The notes beneath the pieces were generated by a model, which was given only the letters and a program-made list of their open reading frames with translations, did not search any database and was not told the DNA's origin. A stretch of 24,677 bases of DNA from a virus. Position 1 is the stretch's first letter. Every line of letters starts with the position of its first letter. This document shows positions 8,377-14,887 of the stretch, in pieces. The translations under genes and the position numbers were made by a program. The DNA is taken from positions 1 through 24,677 of the IMG/VR virus record IMGVR_UViG_3300030108_000545, one strand, 5' to 3'.

Positions 8377-9627
8377 TTATTGTTGAGATGCCACTGAGCT
8401 TGCTGTTCCTGCCAATTGATTTATTCCTGCATAAGAACCTACTGTTAACAAATCTCCAAAATCGGTAGCATTTCCTGTTGATCCAATTGTAATATAATCT
8501 ATAGTATTTTCTCTACTACTACTACTATTTATACCACCTGCAAAACACCCCCTAGTAGAACTAGATACCCCACCTGCTAATTCTTCTCTAGCTACTGTTA
8601 AATCTCCAAAATCGGTAGCATTTCCTGTAGAGGCTATTGTAACATAGTCCATAGTATTAATTCTTGAACCATCATCCCCACCACCAAAAACCAATCTTGT
8701 AGCACTTGCAACAGCTGCAAGAGAATGTCTCGCGACTGTAAGATCCCCAAAATCTGTAGCATTACCTGTAGAGGCTATTGTAAAATATTCAATTGTATCT
8801 TTTTTAGTATGACTACCTGTTTCTGTACCACCACCTACAACTGCACGTGTAGTACTAGAACCTGCTGCTAAAAGCCTTCTTGCAGCACTTAAATTACCAA
8901 AGTCTGCAGCATTTCCAGTTGAAGCTATTGTAACATATTCTACAACATTTACGTGTTCAGCAGCAGCAGTACCACCTCCAATTGAACAAAGACCTCTTGT
9001 GCTATTTGAAGTTCCTCCTATTTTATCAGTTGCTGTTGTAAGATCCCCAAAGTCAGTAGCATTGCCAGTAGTAGAAAAAGTAATATAATTTATAACATTT
9101 GACTTGCCTGAACCATCATCCCCACCTGCAAAAACACCTCTAGTACTACTACCACAAGCTGAACCAGCTCTTTTATTAGCTGTAAGATCTCCAAAGTCAG
9201 TAGCATTGCCAGTAGATGAAATATCAATATATTGAATTACATTTATTCTATCTGAACCATCTACTGTGCCACTTATCTCACCACCCGAAAAAATACCTCT
9301 AGGTGAAGCAGGACTTGAAGAACTAGCATCACTGTAAGGACTTGCACCAAAGGCATTGTTTGCTAAACCTGTAACAGAATAGCTTGTACCATTGCTTAAT
9401 CCTGTAATAACAACAGGACTTGATGCACTTGTTGCTCCTGTAGATACACCACTTGCAATAGCTGTTGCTGTATAAGAAGTAATAGCACCACCACCAACAT
9501 CTGATGGATTAGTAAAGGCAACACTAACTTGTTCGCTGCCTGCTGTTACACTTATTGTAGGTGCATCTGGTGCTCTTAATTGGTCAAAGCCACCTAAGGC
9601 TCCTCCTTTTGGTTTGTTCTTACCCAT
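8377..9627 (-). CDS. FN3-domain plus six-bladed kelch-like propeller protein, paralogue 1 (416 aa)
   Basis: A short basic N-terminus (MGKNKPKGGALGG) leads into a fibronectin type III/Ig-like domain at residues about 19-108 (APDAPTISVTAGSEQVSVAF ... ITGLSNGTSYSV ... NNAFGASPYSD). The last 300 residues hold six blade units with FGD/FGN signatures and RGxFAGG-like strands. FN3 domains on phage virions usually act as surface-binding modules, and beta-propellers are general ligand-binding platforms. The combination suggests a host-surface or polysaccharide adhesin. The ATG at 9627 starts 9 nt after the stop of the 138-residue gene. Function inferred; architecture seen directly. Confidence 0.75.
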   Translation of the reverse strand: MGKNKPKGGALGGFDQLRAPDAPTISVTAGSEQVSVAFTNPSDVGGGAITSYTATAIASGVSTGATSASSPVVITGLSNGTSYSVTGLANNAFGASPYSDASSSSPASPRGIFSGGEISGTVDGSDRINVIQYIDISSTGNATDFGDLTANKRAGSACGSSTRGVFAGGDDGSGKSNVINYITFSTTGNATDFGDLTTATDKIGGTSNSTRGLCSIGGGTAAAEHVNVVEYVTIASTGNAADFGNLSAARRLLAAGSSTTRAVVGGGTETGSHTKKDTIEYFTIASTGNATDFGDLTVARHSLAAVASATRLVFGGGDDGSRINTMDYVTIASTGNATDFGDLTVAREELAGGVSSSTRGCFAGGINSSSSRENTIDYITIGSTGNATDFGDLLTVGSYAGINQLAGTASSVASQQ

Positions 9628-9636
9628 TGACTACCC

Positions 9637-10053
9637 TTACGCATCATCCATGACTTCGTAACTAACAAACAAATCTAAATCACTTGCAGCACTTGCTCCA
9701 CCTTTTAAAATATCACCTTCCATTAGATAAATGGGTGTGTCTAAAATAACAAGAGTGCTATCCGCAGGAACAGAAACAGTTTTAGCTAAATATATAGTAG
9801 TTCCCGCAGGGGCTGCTCCAGAACCATCTGTTACAGTAATTCCTGTTGTTCCTCCACCATTTGCCATACCATCTACAAATAAATCCAAGGTAGCAGCATT
9901 AGTGCCATCTACATTTGCACAGATTATATTGTTAATTTTTAGTAATTTATCACTAGCAACAGTTATTAAGGTGGCTGTAGCTGTAGCTGATAAGTTAAAT
10001 CCTGCATTACCTGCAAGAATACTTGTGACATTTATAATATTGGGATTTGCCAT
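9637..10053 (-). CDS. Beta-rich putative virion protein (138 aa)
   Basis: An ATG at 10053 (MANPNIINVTSILAGNAGFN) with AGGAG about 8 nt upstream starts a 138-residue, Ala/Thr/Val-rich, cysteine-poor protein of alternating strands. The pattern (SATATATLITVASDKLLKIN, DSTLVILDTPIYLMEGDIL) resembles a small jelly-roll such as decoration or fibre-tip proteins, and it has no membrane or catalytic features. It stands between two families of fibre-like genes. A virion surface accessory protein is likely. The specific role is unknown. Confidence 0.55.
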   Translation of the reverse strand: MANPNIINVTSILAGNAGFNLSATATATLITVASDKLLKINNIICANVDGTNAATLDLFVDGMANGGGTTGITVTDGSGAAPAGTTIYLAKTVSVPADSTLVILDTPIYLMEGDILKGGASAASDLDLFVSYEVMDDA

Positions 10054-10064
10054 ATTTTACTCCT

Positions 10065-10556
10065 TTATCCGAACACAATAGCCATTGCGATTGCAAAACC
10101 TTTTGATGCACCTGCACTTGTTGAAAAACCTGCATCATTTACAGCTGCTCCTGATCCCGCACCATCTAAATACACAATTTTAGTTTGACCATTGGGTATT
10201 GTAACATTACTACCACTTCCTTGACTTATAATAATATTGTAAGGGCCGGACGAACCAGAATCTGTAGTTGCATTTTCAATAATATGAACTCTCTTCATAG
10301 TATTTGGGGTAATCGTGATAGTGCAATCTGAGTCTAATGCACCTGTGTATTTTAAATACATGGCTCTAGCTTCATCAGCTGCTCCATCAGCAACAACACT
10401 ACTATGCGTATCAGCATTGGTTGTTATGGCTTCTGTTCCAAATCCAACAGCCTGACCTATTAGTTCAAGGTTTGTATTAGTTGCATCACCCCATGTACCT
10501 GATCTTTCACCAGTTCCAATTTCTTCTAATCTTAAATTATTAACGTATGTACTCAT
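10065..10556 (-). CDS. Short tail-fibre-type protein of the 'YVNNLRLEEIGTGE' family (163 aa)
   Basis: The protein opens STYVNNLRLEEIGTGERSGT followed by WGDATNTNLELIGQAVGFGT. This N-terminal block heads many long fibre-like proteins in marine phages (from memory, not searched). The ordered strands that follow (ARAMYLKYTGALDSDCTITI, IIISQGSGSNVTIPNGQTKI) also fit. In those proteins this domain is usually followed by hundreds more residues; here it ends at 163 with a hydrophobic tail (GFAIAMAIVFG). It may therefore be a stand-alone base or connector domain, or a naturally shortened fibre. The stop is clean and the next gene follows normally, so no frameshift is evident. Confidence 0.65.
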   Translation of the reverse strand: MSTYVNNLRLEEIGTGERSGTWGDATNTNLELIGQAVGFGTEAITTNADTHSSVVADGAADEARAMYLKYTGALDSDCTITITPNTMKRVHIIENATTDSGSSGPYNIIISQGSGSNVTIPNGQTKIVYLDGAGSGAAVNDAGFSTSAGASKGFAIAMAIVFG

Positions 10557-10565
10557 TTTTTATTC

Positions 10566-11405
10566 CTATGCTGCTACGTCTGTCCAAGTATTATCTGGAT
10601 TAGGTGTTACATCTGACCATTCATTATCCGTGCTAACCGAAACATCTGACCAAGAAGTACCCGGAACAGGTATAATATTACCCCAAACTATCACACTTCC
10701 TACAAAAGAGCTAGTAGAAACTCCAGTTAAAGTAATATTTGCATCTCCAATAACAGCAACTTCATTATGAACAGTTCCTGTTAATGATACTCCTGTTACA
10801 CTTACATCAATACCTTGACCTTCAACAATTGTAGATGATCCAACTGCTGTTGTGCCTACAGCTCCGTTTTGAGTTTCAAAGGTATTGCCGACTTGACCTG
10901 TTGACGATACACCTGTCAGATTTACTGTTATGTGTACTTTAATTTCAACAAGTTCATCATCTACATCACCTGCTGCAGCTATTCCTATAACATTTACATC
11001 TACGTGTTGTGGCACCACTACAGAGCCTACAGCAGTTGTACCAACAGCTCCATTTTGAGTTTCAAAAGTATTTCCTACTGTACCTGTTGCAGAAACACCC
11101 ACAGCATTAGCTGTTGAGTCTGTTTCTACAATTACTGTGCCAACTGTTGTCGTACCTACAGCACCATTCTGAGTTTCAAAAGTGTTGCCAATAGCTCCAG
11201 TTGCAGAAATACCTGTTACACTTTGATTAATGTTTGTTTGTTGTGTTGCTGTGCCTACAGCACCACTCGCTTGTGGTAACGTGACATTAGTACCCCAAGC
11301 ACCTGTATTCCAAGTGCTTGATCCCCAACCTGCTATAGGTATAGTTACATTTACGACAGATTCAGACCCAAAAGATGTTTCTGAAAAAGCTGAAATACCA
11401 AACAT
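10566..11405 (-). CDS. Repeat-containing virion protein with NTFETQNGAVGTT and WSDV repeats (279 aa)
   Basis: The 279-residue, Val/Gly/Thr-rich protein is almost free of charged residues. Its core repeats the module TG[IV]SxTGxVGNTFETQNGAVGTTxVG three times, plus weaker copies. The C-terminus has three short WSDV/WTDV units (TSWSDVSV, NEWSDVTP, NTWTDVAA), a terminal motif I associate with other marine phage virion proteins. The N-terminus contains GWGSSTWNTGAWGTNV, a Trp/Gly motif also seen in the hub-like gene (WGAGTWGRLSWGSG). It probably forms an extended beta structure on the virion. The ATG at 11405 is 11 nt after the previous stop. Function unknown. Confidence 0.6.
   Translation of the reverse strand: MFGISAFSETSFGSESVVNVTIPIAGWGSSTWNTGAWGTNVTLPQASGAVGTATQQTNINQSVTGISATGAIGNTFETQNGAVGTTTVGTVIVETDSTANAVGVSATGTVGNTFETQNGAVGTTAVGSVVVPQHVDVNVIGIAAAGDVDDELVEIKVHITVNLTGVSSTGQVGNTFETQNGAVGTTAVGSSTIVEGQGIDVSVTGVSLTGTVHNEVAVIGDANITLTGVSTSSFVGSVIVWGNIIPVPGTSWSDVSVSTDNEWSDVTPNPDNTWTDVAA
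10855..11225 (-). repeat. Direct DNA repeats inside the 279-aa repeat protein gene
   Basis: Three imperfect direct repeats of about 60-70 nt share the plus-strand word gagtttcaaa at 10871, 11057 and 11171, flanked by related sequence (tacagctccgttttgagttt at the first). Spacings of 186 and 114 nt are multiples of three, so gain or loss of units would keep the frame. Confidence 0.65.
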
Positions 11406-11416
11406 ATTTTATACCT

Positions 11417-11704
11417 TTAACTTGGTTTTGTCGGCCACGTTGGGTTATCTACATCACCAGAGGTTATATCCCTCAAGGCTTGTCTATATGTACGCCAACT
11501 TGAAGCATCTCCACTTGCATCTTCTATTTTATGAATTTGCCAATCGGCTTCTTCTAAAAGTTCTTTTCTTTTATTTCTTAATCTTTGTTTTTTTCTTTCA
11601 GTAGCACCATTCGCCCATTCCTGTTGCAAAGCATTATATTCTGCAACTTCTTCGTCAGTTAATTTAATTCTATCTGCACCAACTTTTTTATAAAGATCTA
11701 CCAT
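11417..11704 (-). CDS. Tail (fibre) assembly chaperone-like protein (95 aa)
   Basis: The 95-residue protein begins MVDLYKKVGADRIKLTDEEV. It has a charged helical middle (residues 20-50) and the C-terminal pattern DWQIHKIEDASGD, W-x-T-Y-R-Q-A-L-R-D-I, and a final WPTKP. This W.xYRQALRD...WPxKP ending is characteristic of phage tail assembly chaperones of the Phage_tail_APC type, normally encoded beside tail fibre genes, as here. The ATG at 11704 starts 8 nt after the stop of the 344-residue fibre-like gene. I expect it to help fold or attach that fibre or the propeller proteins. Family call is from the motif; the partner is inferred. Confidence 0.7.
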   Translation of the reverse strand: MVDLYKKVGADRIKLTDEEVAEYNALQQEWANGATERKKQRLRNKRKELLEEADWQIHKIEDASGDASSWRTYRQALRDITSGDVDNPTWPTKPS

Positions 11705-11712
11705 ATTTAATT

Positions 11713-12747
11713 TTATTCCATTTTAATCCCAAAAACTCTCATTGTGCCACTAGCTATATTTCCACTTGTAAAATTTAATTGAACACCTGACATGGCAGTA
11801 GTATACCATTCACTTCCATTAGATGATAAGTAAAAATTTGTATGATAATTATCTACTGATTTATAACACGCAAATATTACTTGAGATGCTGCTGCAAATC
11901 CACTTGTTCTTGTGTTATACACTCTAATTAAACCTGTGTAACCCTCATCACTTTCACTTCCTACGCTAAATTCATCTTGCCCTGAAATAGCCCAACCCGC
12001 AGTAGTAGAGGCCGCGGATCTACCATCAGTTTGAGCACTATCAGAACCACTAGTTCCTGATGTGGCACCATAATAATGATAAGCAGAGGATATTACAGAA
12101 CTATCAGATGCTTTTATTAATTTCATTCGCAAATTTACATCATCTGTAGCGGGAATAAATTTTCTTACATAAATATCATACGTATCATACGTGTCCGAAA
12201 ACAAAGAACCTGTGCTTAAAGTAGCATCATCACTTGCAGTAAATTCTCCTAAAAAATTATAGAAAAAAGGTGTGGTAGAAGCAATTAATTTTCCTGTCCC
12301 ATTAGGTGTAATGTTAAGATTACCATTACTATCCGTTGTACTTATTGTATTTGAATCAATAGTAATATTATCAGCTATTAAAGATCCACCAGTTACAGAA
12401 CCAGACGTAGACGCATTTCCACTATTGTCTAGTGCAAAAGCTTTAGATGCAGGTAAAGTGCAAAATACGTGTTTTGTACCTGCTGAAAAATTAACTGCAC
12501 TATCACTATTAGAACTTGAAATTACAGATGTTCTAGCCAGTGTATCAGGAGATGCGTCTGTAACAGTTCCTAAACCAATTTCAAACTCTGCTTCACTTTG
12601 ATGAGCTATACAATAATAAGTCGTGTTAGAATTACCAATTGCTGCAACAAATGTTTCAAACCCGCTTACTGCACCACCTAAATTTATTGTTCCAGTGCCC
12701 GTGCTTGTTGAAGTTTCTTTTACACGGTCATTTATAACATGAGCCAC
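11713..12747 (-). CDS. Tail fibre / receptor-binding type protein, GTG start (344 aa)
   Basis: The gene starts at GTG (12747), overlapping the previous stop as TAGTG; no in-frame ATG is near. The N-terminal 110 residues (VINDRVKETSTSTGTGTINL, then GFETFVAAIGN and DTLARTSVISSSNSDSAVNF) look like an attachment domain common on marine phage fibres. A Gly/Ser/Asn linker follows (residues about 110-150, SLIADNITIDSNTISTTDSN). The distal part (residues about 155-344) is a beta-rich domain with aromatic strands (YDTYDIYVRKFIP, NYHTNFYLSSNGSEWYTTAM) ending in GTMRVFGIKME, probably the receptor-contacting jelly roll. The neighbouring tail-assembly-chaperone gene supports a fibre role. Specificity unknown. 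Confidence 0.65.
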   Translation of the reverse strand: MAHVINDRVKETSTSTGTGTINLGGAVSGFETFVAAIGNSNTTYYCIAHQSEAEFEIGLGTVTDASPDTLARTSVISSSNSDSAVNFSAGTKHVFCTLPASKAFALDNSGNASTSGSVTGGSLIADNITIDSNTISTTDSNGNLNITPNGTGKLIASTTPFFYNFLGEFTASDDATLSTGSLFSDTYDTYDIYVRKFIPATDDVNLRMKLIKASDSSVISSAYHYYGATSGTSGSDSAQTDGRSAASTTAGWAISGQDEFSVGSESDEGYTGLIRVYNTRTSGFAAASQVIFACYKSVDNYHTNFYLSSNGSEWYTTAMSGVQLNFTSGNIASGTMRVFGIKME

Positions 12748-13211
12748 TAAGCAATCCTTATGATAGCGTTACTTGCATCTGCTGTTGGAAACACAACTTG
12801 AAAATCACCTGAACTTGATGATTTGTCTGCACCAAAATCTAACACTATAACTGAAGCATCATTACTTGCATCATCATTAAAAATAACAGCACCTCTAGCT
12901 GTTATGGTAGAAGAACTAAAGGTTGCATTAGCAAAATCAGTAAAAGCTGTTGTTCCACTTGAACTTGGATCTACTCTTGTCAAAGTTGCACCTTTTGCTG
13001 TATAACCTGTACCACTAACCTCATTGTTAGTTGCATAATTTGTAACAGAAGCATCCATTGTACTACCACTTCCTCCCATATCGGAAGGAACAGCACTATT
13101 AGTATAAAGAGCAAGTTTAAAAGCACTTCCTCCAGAATTTTTAAAATTATGCCCTGCTTCTAAAAGTTCTTTCTTAAAAGAAGTGCACATTGCATTACCA
13201 CTAAAAGCCAT
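12747..13211 (-). CDS. Conserved beta-rich phage virion protein (154 aa)
   Basis: An ATG at 13211 follows a clear AAGGAG that lies within the last codons of the upstream gene. The 154-residue product begins MAFSGNAMCTSFKKELLEAG. A short helix (CTSFKKELLEAGHNF) precedes repeated strands rich in Ser, Thr and Ala, ending VVFPTADASNAIIRIA. I have the impression of a recurring family upstream of fibre genes in marine phages, with no known function. Composition and place suggest a virion surface or fibre-base protein. Confidence 0.6.
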   Translation of the reverse strand: MAFSGNAMCTSFKKELLEAGHNFKNSGGSAFKLALYTNSAVPSDMGGSGSTMDASVTNYATNNEVSGTGYTAKGATLTRVDPSSSGTTAFTDFANATFSSSTITARGAVIFNDDASNDASVIVLDFGADKSSSSGDFQVVFPTADASNAIIRIA

Positions 13212-13212
13212 T

Positions 13213-13509
13213 TTATAATCTCCTTATTAATTCAGCTAGTTCAGGATGACCTGCATCCTTTATTGCATTATAAATTGTTGTTCTATCACTATTAATAGCT
13301 TCTTTCATATATGATGCAATTACTTTTTCCATATTTTTTGCATAAGCAATAGCTTGATCCCTTAAAACAGGATCAACATTATCCGATATGGAAATTATTC
13401 TTTTAACACATAATTCTGAAATTTCTTCAGGTGTAAATCCTCTATTATTTGTGGTTCTTACCTCAACGACTGGTTTATCTTTCGGTAAATCCATTTTTAA
13501 AGTAAACAT
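13213..13509 (-). CDS. Small helical phage protein, unknown function (98 aa)
   Basis: The 98-residue soluble protein's ATG at 13509 overlaps the previous stop as TAATG. A conserved-looking helical core reads FTPEEISELCVKRIISISDN, then DPVLRDQAIAYAKNMEKVIA and SDRTTIYNAIKDAGHPELAE, ending LIRRL. It has no membrane segment or DNA-binding signature I can name. The all-helical small fold between a connector-like gene and virion genes could be a chaperone or connector subunit. I do not recognise the function. Its final codons contain the ribosome-binding site of the next gene. Confidence 0.6.
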   Translation of the reverse strand: MFTLKMDLPKDKPVVEVRTTNNRGFTPEEISELCVKRIISISDNVDPVLRDQAIAYAKNMEKVIASYMKEAINSDRTTIYNAIKDAGHPELAELIRRL

Positions 13510-14168
13510 TATTGTTTCTGCCTTATTATTTTACCTGTTCTATATTCGTCTGAAACTTCTTTAGCTTCTCCTAATAATTTAACACCTGCTAAAGATTCTT
13601 GAAATTTTTGATTATACATAGTCATTACATCTTGCTCACCTTTCATAAAGGTATAAGCTTCTACTAAAGCACCATATAGTAAAGCTATTTCGGCATTTTG
13701 ACTTAACCAAGTTGTTCCAGAATCTGAACCCGCTGTTAAACTTTCAGGTCTATAAAAATAATGTAATTCGCCTGTATAACTTGCGTCTGGAGTAGGTGCT
13801 ATTAAAAAGTTACTAACATCATAAATAGCATAATATTTAGGTCTACCTGTACCTGTAGATTGAGGATTAAAAGTTTGCAAAAAACTTGGATCTTTAAAAT
13901 CAACAAATTCCTTTGTAGGACTTGAATCTGAAGTTAAAGCAAAACTTAATGAAAAAGGAGCCAAAAAATCAGAAGGGCAAGCAAAAAACTGACTGTTAAC
14001 TGAAATGTTAGCACTTGCATTTTTTCTAAATAAACTCAATTGTACACTTTTTAATATACGTTCTTCTGAAATTCTAATAAACATTGGAATGTTATTTACA
14101 AAAGTAGTTTCGTTATTTTCTGTATAATCTTGTACAGCAGTTTTAAGTTGTAAATAAGTAAAACTCAT
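13509..14168 (-). CDS. Head-tail connector / adaptor-like protein (219 aa)
   Basis: I start this gene at the ATG at 14168, which overlaps the previous stop as ATGA; the frame extends 14 codons further but only into the upstream gene. The protein begins MSFTYLQLKTAVQDYTENNE and contains ISEERILKSVQLSLFRKNAS, CPSDFLAPFSLSFA, a central beta section and a final helix (NAEIALLYGALVEAYTFMKG ... EDVMTMYNQKFQESL-like). It resembles proteins annotated as phage adaptor or connector in marine podoviruses. Together with the gp4-like gene it would form the neck between portal and tail hub. The exact ring position is not determinable here. Confidence 0.6.
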   Translation of the reverse strand: MSFTYLQLKTAVQDYTENNETTFVNNIPMFIRISEERILKSVQLSLFRKNASANISVNSQFFACPSDFLAPFSLSFALTSDSSPTKEFVDFKDPSFLQTFNPQSTGTGRPKYYAIYDVSNFLIAPTPDASYTGELHYFYRPESLTAGSDSGTTWLSQNAEIALLYGALVEAYTFMKGEQDVMTMYNQKFQESLAGVKLLGEAKEVSDEYRTGKIIRQKQ

Positions 14169-14500
14169 GGTGTATTTGCTTGACCTCCCATGCCACTGTG
14201 ATTTGAACAATAATAATATAATGTTGGAGCACCACCTGCAACAGTTATTTGAGTTGTGTAAGCACTATCATCTTTGACTACGCCAGTAGTGTACTCGCTA
14301 CCACTATTATGTGTACCATCTGATGTTGTTGAAAATCTAAAAGGATGAGAAGTAGCAGCAGACCAATCAAAAAGATAGATACTTCCCTCTGACAAACTTA
14401 AGGTAGGTTGTCTTACTCCATCTATATAATATTTATTGGCACCAAGATAACTTGCAACTGTTACTATGTATCTAGTTACATTTGAGGTAATACTTATAGA
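14165..14500 (-). other. Cupredoxin-like domain coding segment
   Basis: This part of the gene encodes residues about 130-240, holding the candidate metal ligands H181, C227, H230 and M233. Domain limits are estimated by eye from the strand pattern. Confidence 0.5.
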
Positions 14501-14887
14501 ACCAACAGAAGTAGAAGAAGAAACTCCTGTTAAAGAAACAGAGGATGTTGTAGAACCAGAACCACTTGCAATAACAGTTATTGAACCAACTTGTGCTTGT
14601 GCTTCCATACTAGTAGGAGGGGAGTAGTCTCTAGTTGGTGTGCCGACAGGATTAAATCCCCATTGAGTAGATCTCTCTTCTACTAAATTTACTTCTGGTC
14701 TAGCATCTCTTATCGCTTGTGGATCAATAATTCTTCTTTTTACGAACAATTGTGGATGTTTTGGCTCAAACTCGTCTTTACCAACAAGTAAACCATTCCA
14801 CTCTTTTTTCATATCTTTTAACCTATATCTGAAACCTGATCTATCAGATATACCATAAGCTCTTTTTCCTGAAGCAAATTTAGACAA
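14165..14887 (-). CDS. Virion protein with SKFASGK N-domain and cupredoxin-like C-domain, TTG start (240 aa)
   Basis: The likely start is TTG at 14887, overlapping the previous stop by 8 nt; the next ATG would cut off the distinctive opening SKFASGKRAYGISDRSGFRY. Residues 1-75 are that domain, which I associate with cyanophage and other marine phage proteins. Residues about 90-130 are a Ser/Gly/Thr spacer (SLTGVSSSTSVGSISI) similar to modules in the 279-residue protein. Residues about 130-240 look like a cupredoxin fold: strands leading to SHPFRFS (H181) and a closing YYYCSNHSGMGGQ (C227, H230, M233), the His...Cys-x2-His-x2-Met set of type-1-like copper sites. The His-Met spacing is two residues, against four in plastocyanin. 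Metal binding is inferred. Confidence 0.65.
   Translation of the reverse strand: MSKFASGKRAYGISDRSGFRYRLKDMKKEWNGLLVGKDEFEPKHPQLFVKRRIIDPQAIRDARPEVNLVEERSTQWGFNPVGTPTRDYSPPTSMEAQAQVGSITVIASGSGSTTSSVSLTGVSSSTSVGSISITSNVTRYIVTVASYLGANKYYIDGVRQPTLSLSEGSIYLFDWSAATSHPFRFSTTSDGTHNSGSEYTTGVVKDDSAYTTQITVAGGAPTLYYYCSNHSGMGGQANTP

Larger units (their letters stand above)
6300..9300 (-). repeat. Array of 18 kelch-like blade repeats spread over three genes
   Basis: About 3 kb contains 18 recognisable units, six in each of three consecutive genes, spaced roughly 130-190 nt. DNA words are shared as well as protein: plus-strand forms such as 'ccaaaatcggtagcatt' and 'gaggctattgtaa' recur in several units and across genes (for example near 7739, 8457 and 8607). 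This indicates recent duplication or recombination between blades. The loops between the conserved strands differ in length and sequence. Confidence 0.8.

Noticed and set aside
6300-9300. CRISPR array
   Set aside because: The repeats are long, imperfect, coding and continuous in one frame; there are no short exact repeats with unique spacers.
6300-9627. Diversity-generating retroelement with variable repeat
   Set aside because: No reverse transcriptase or template repeat is visible, and the variation is not limited to adenine positions.
11713-12747. Tail fibre call as an enzyme (depolymerase)
   Set aside because: No catalytic motif or beta-helix repeat ladder typical of depolymerases is visible; only an attachment-type N-domain and a beta-rich distal domain.
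13509-14210. Longer start for the connector-like gene at 14210
   Set aside because: The extension reads through the end of the upstream gene; the ATGA overlap at 14165-14168 is the natural start.
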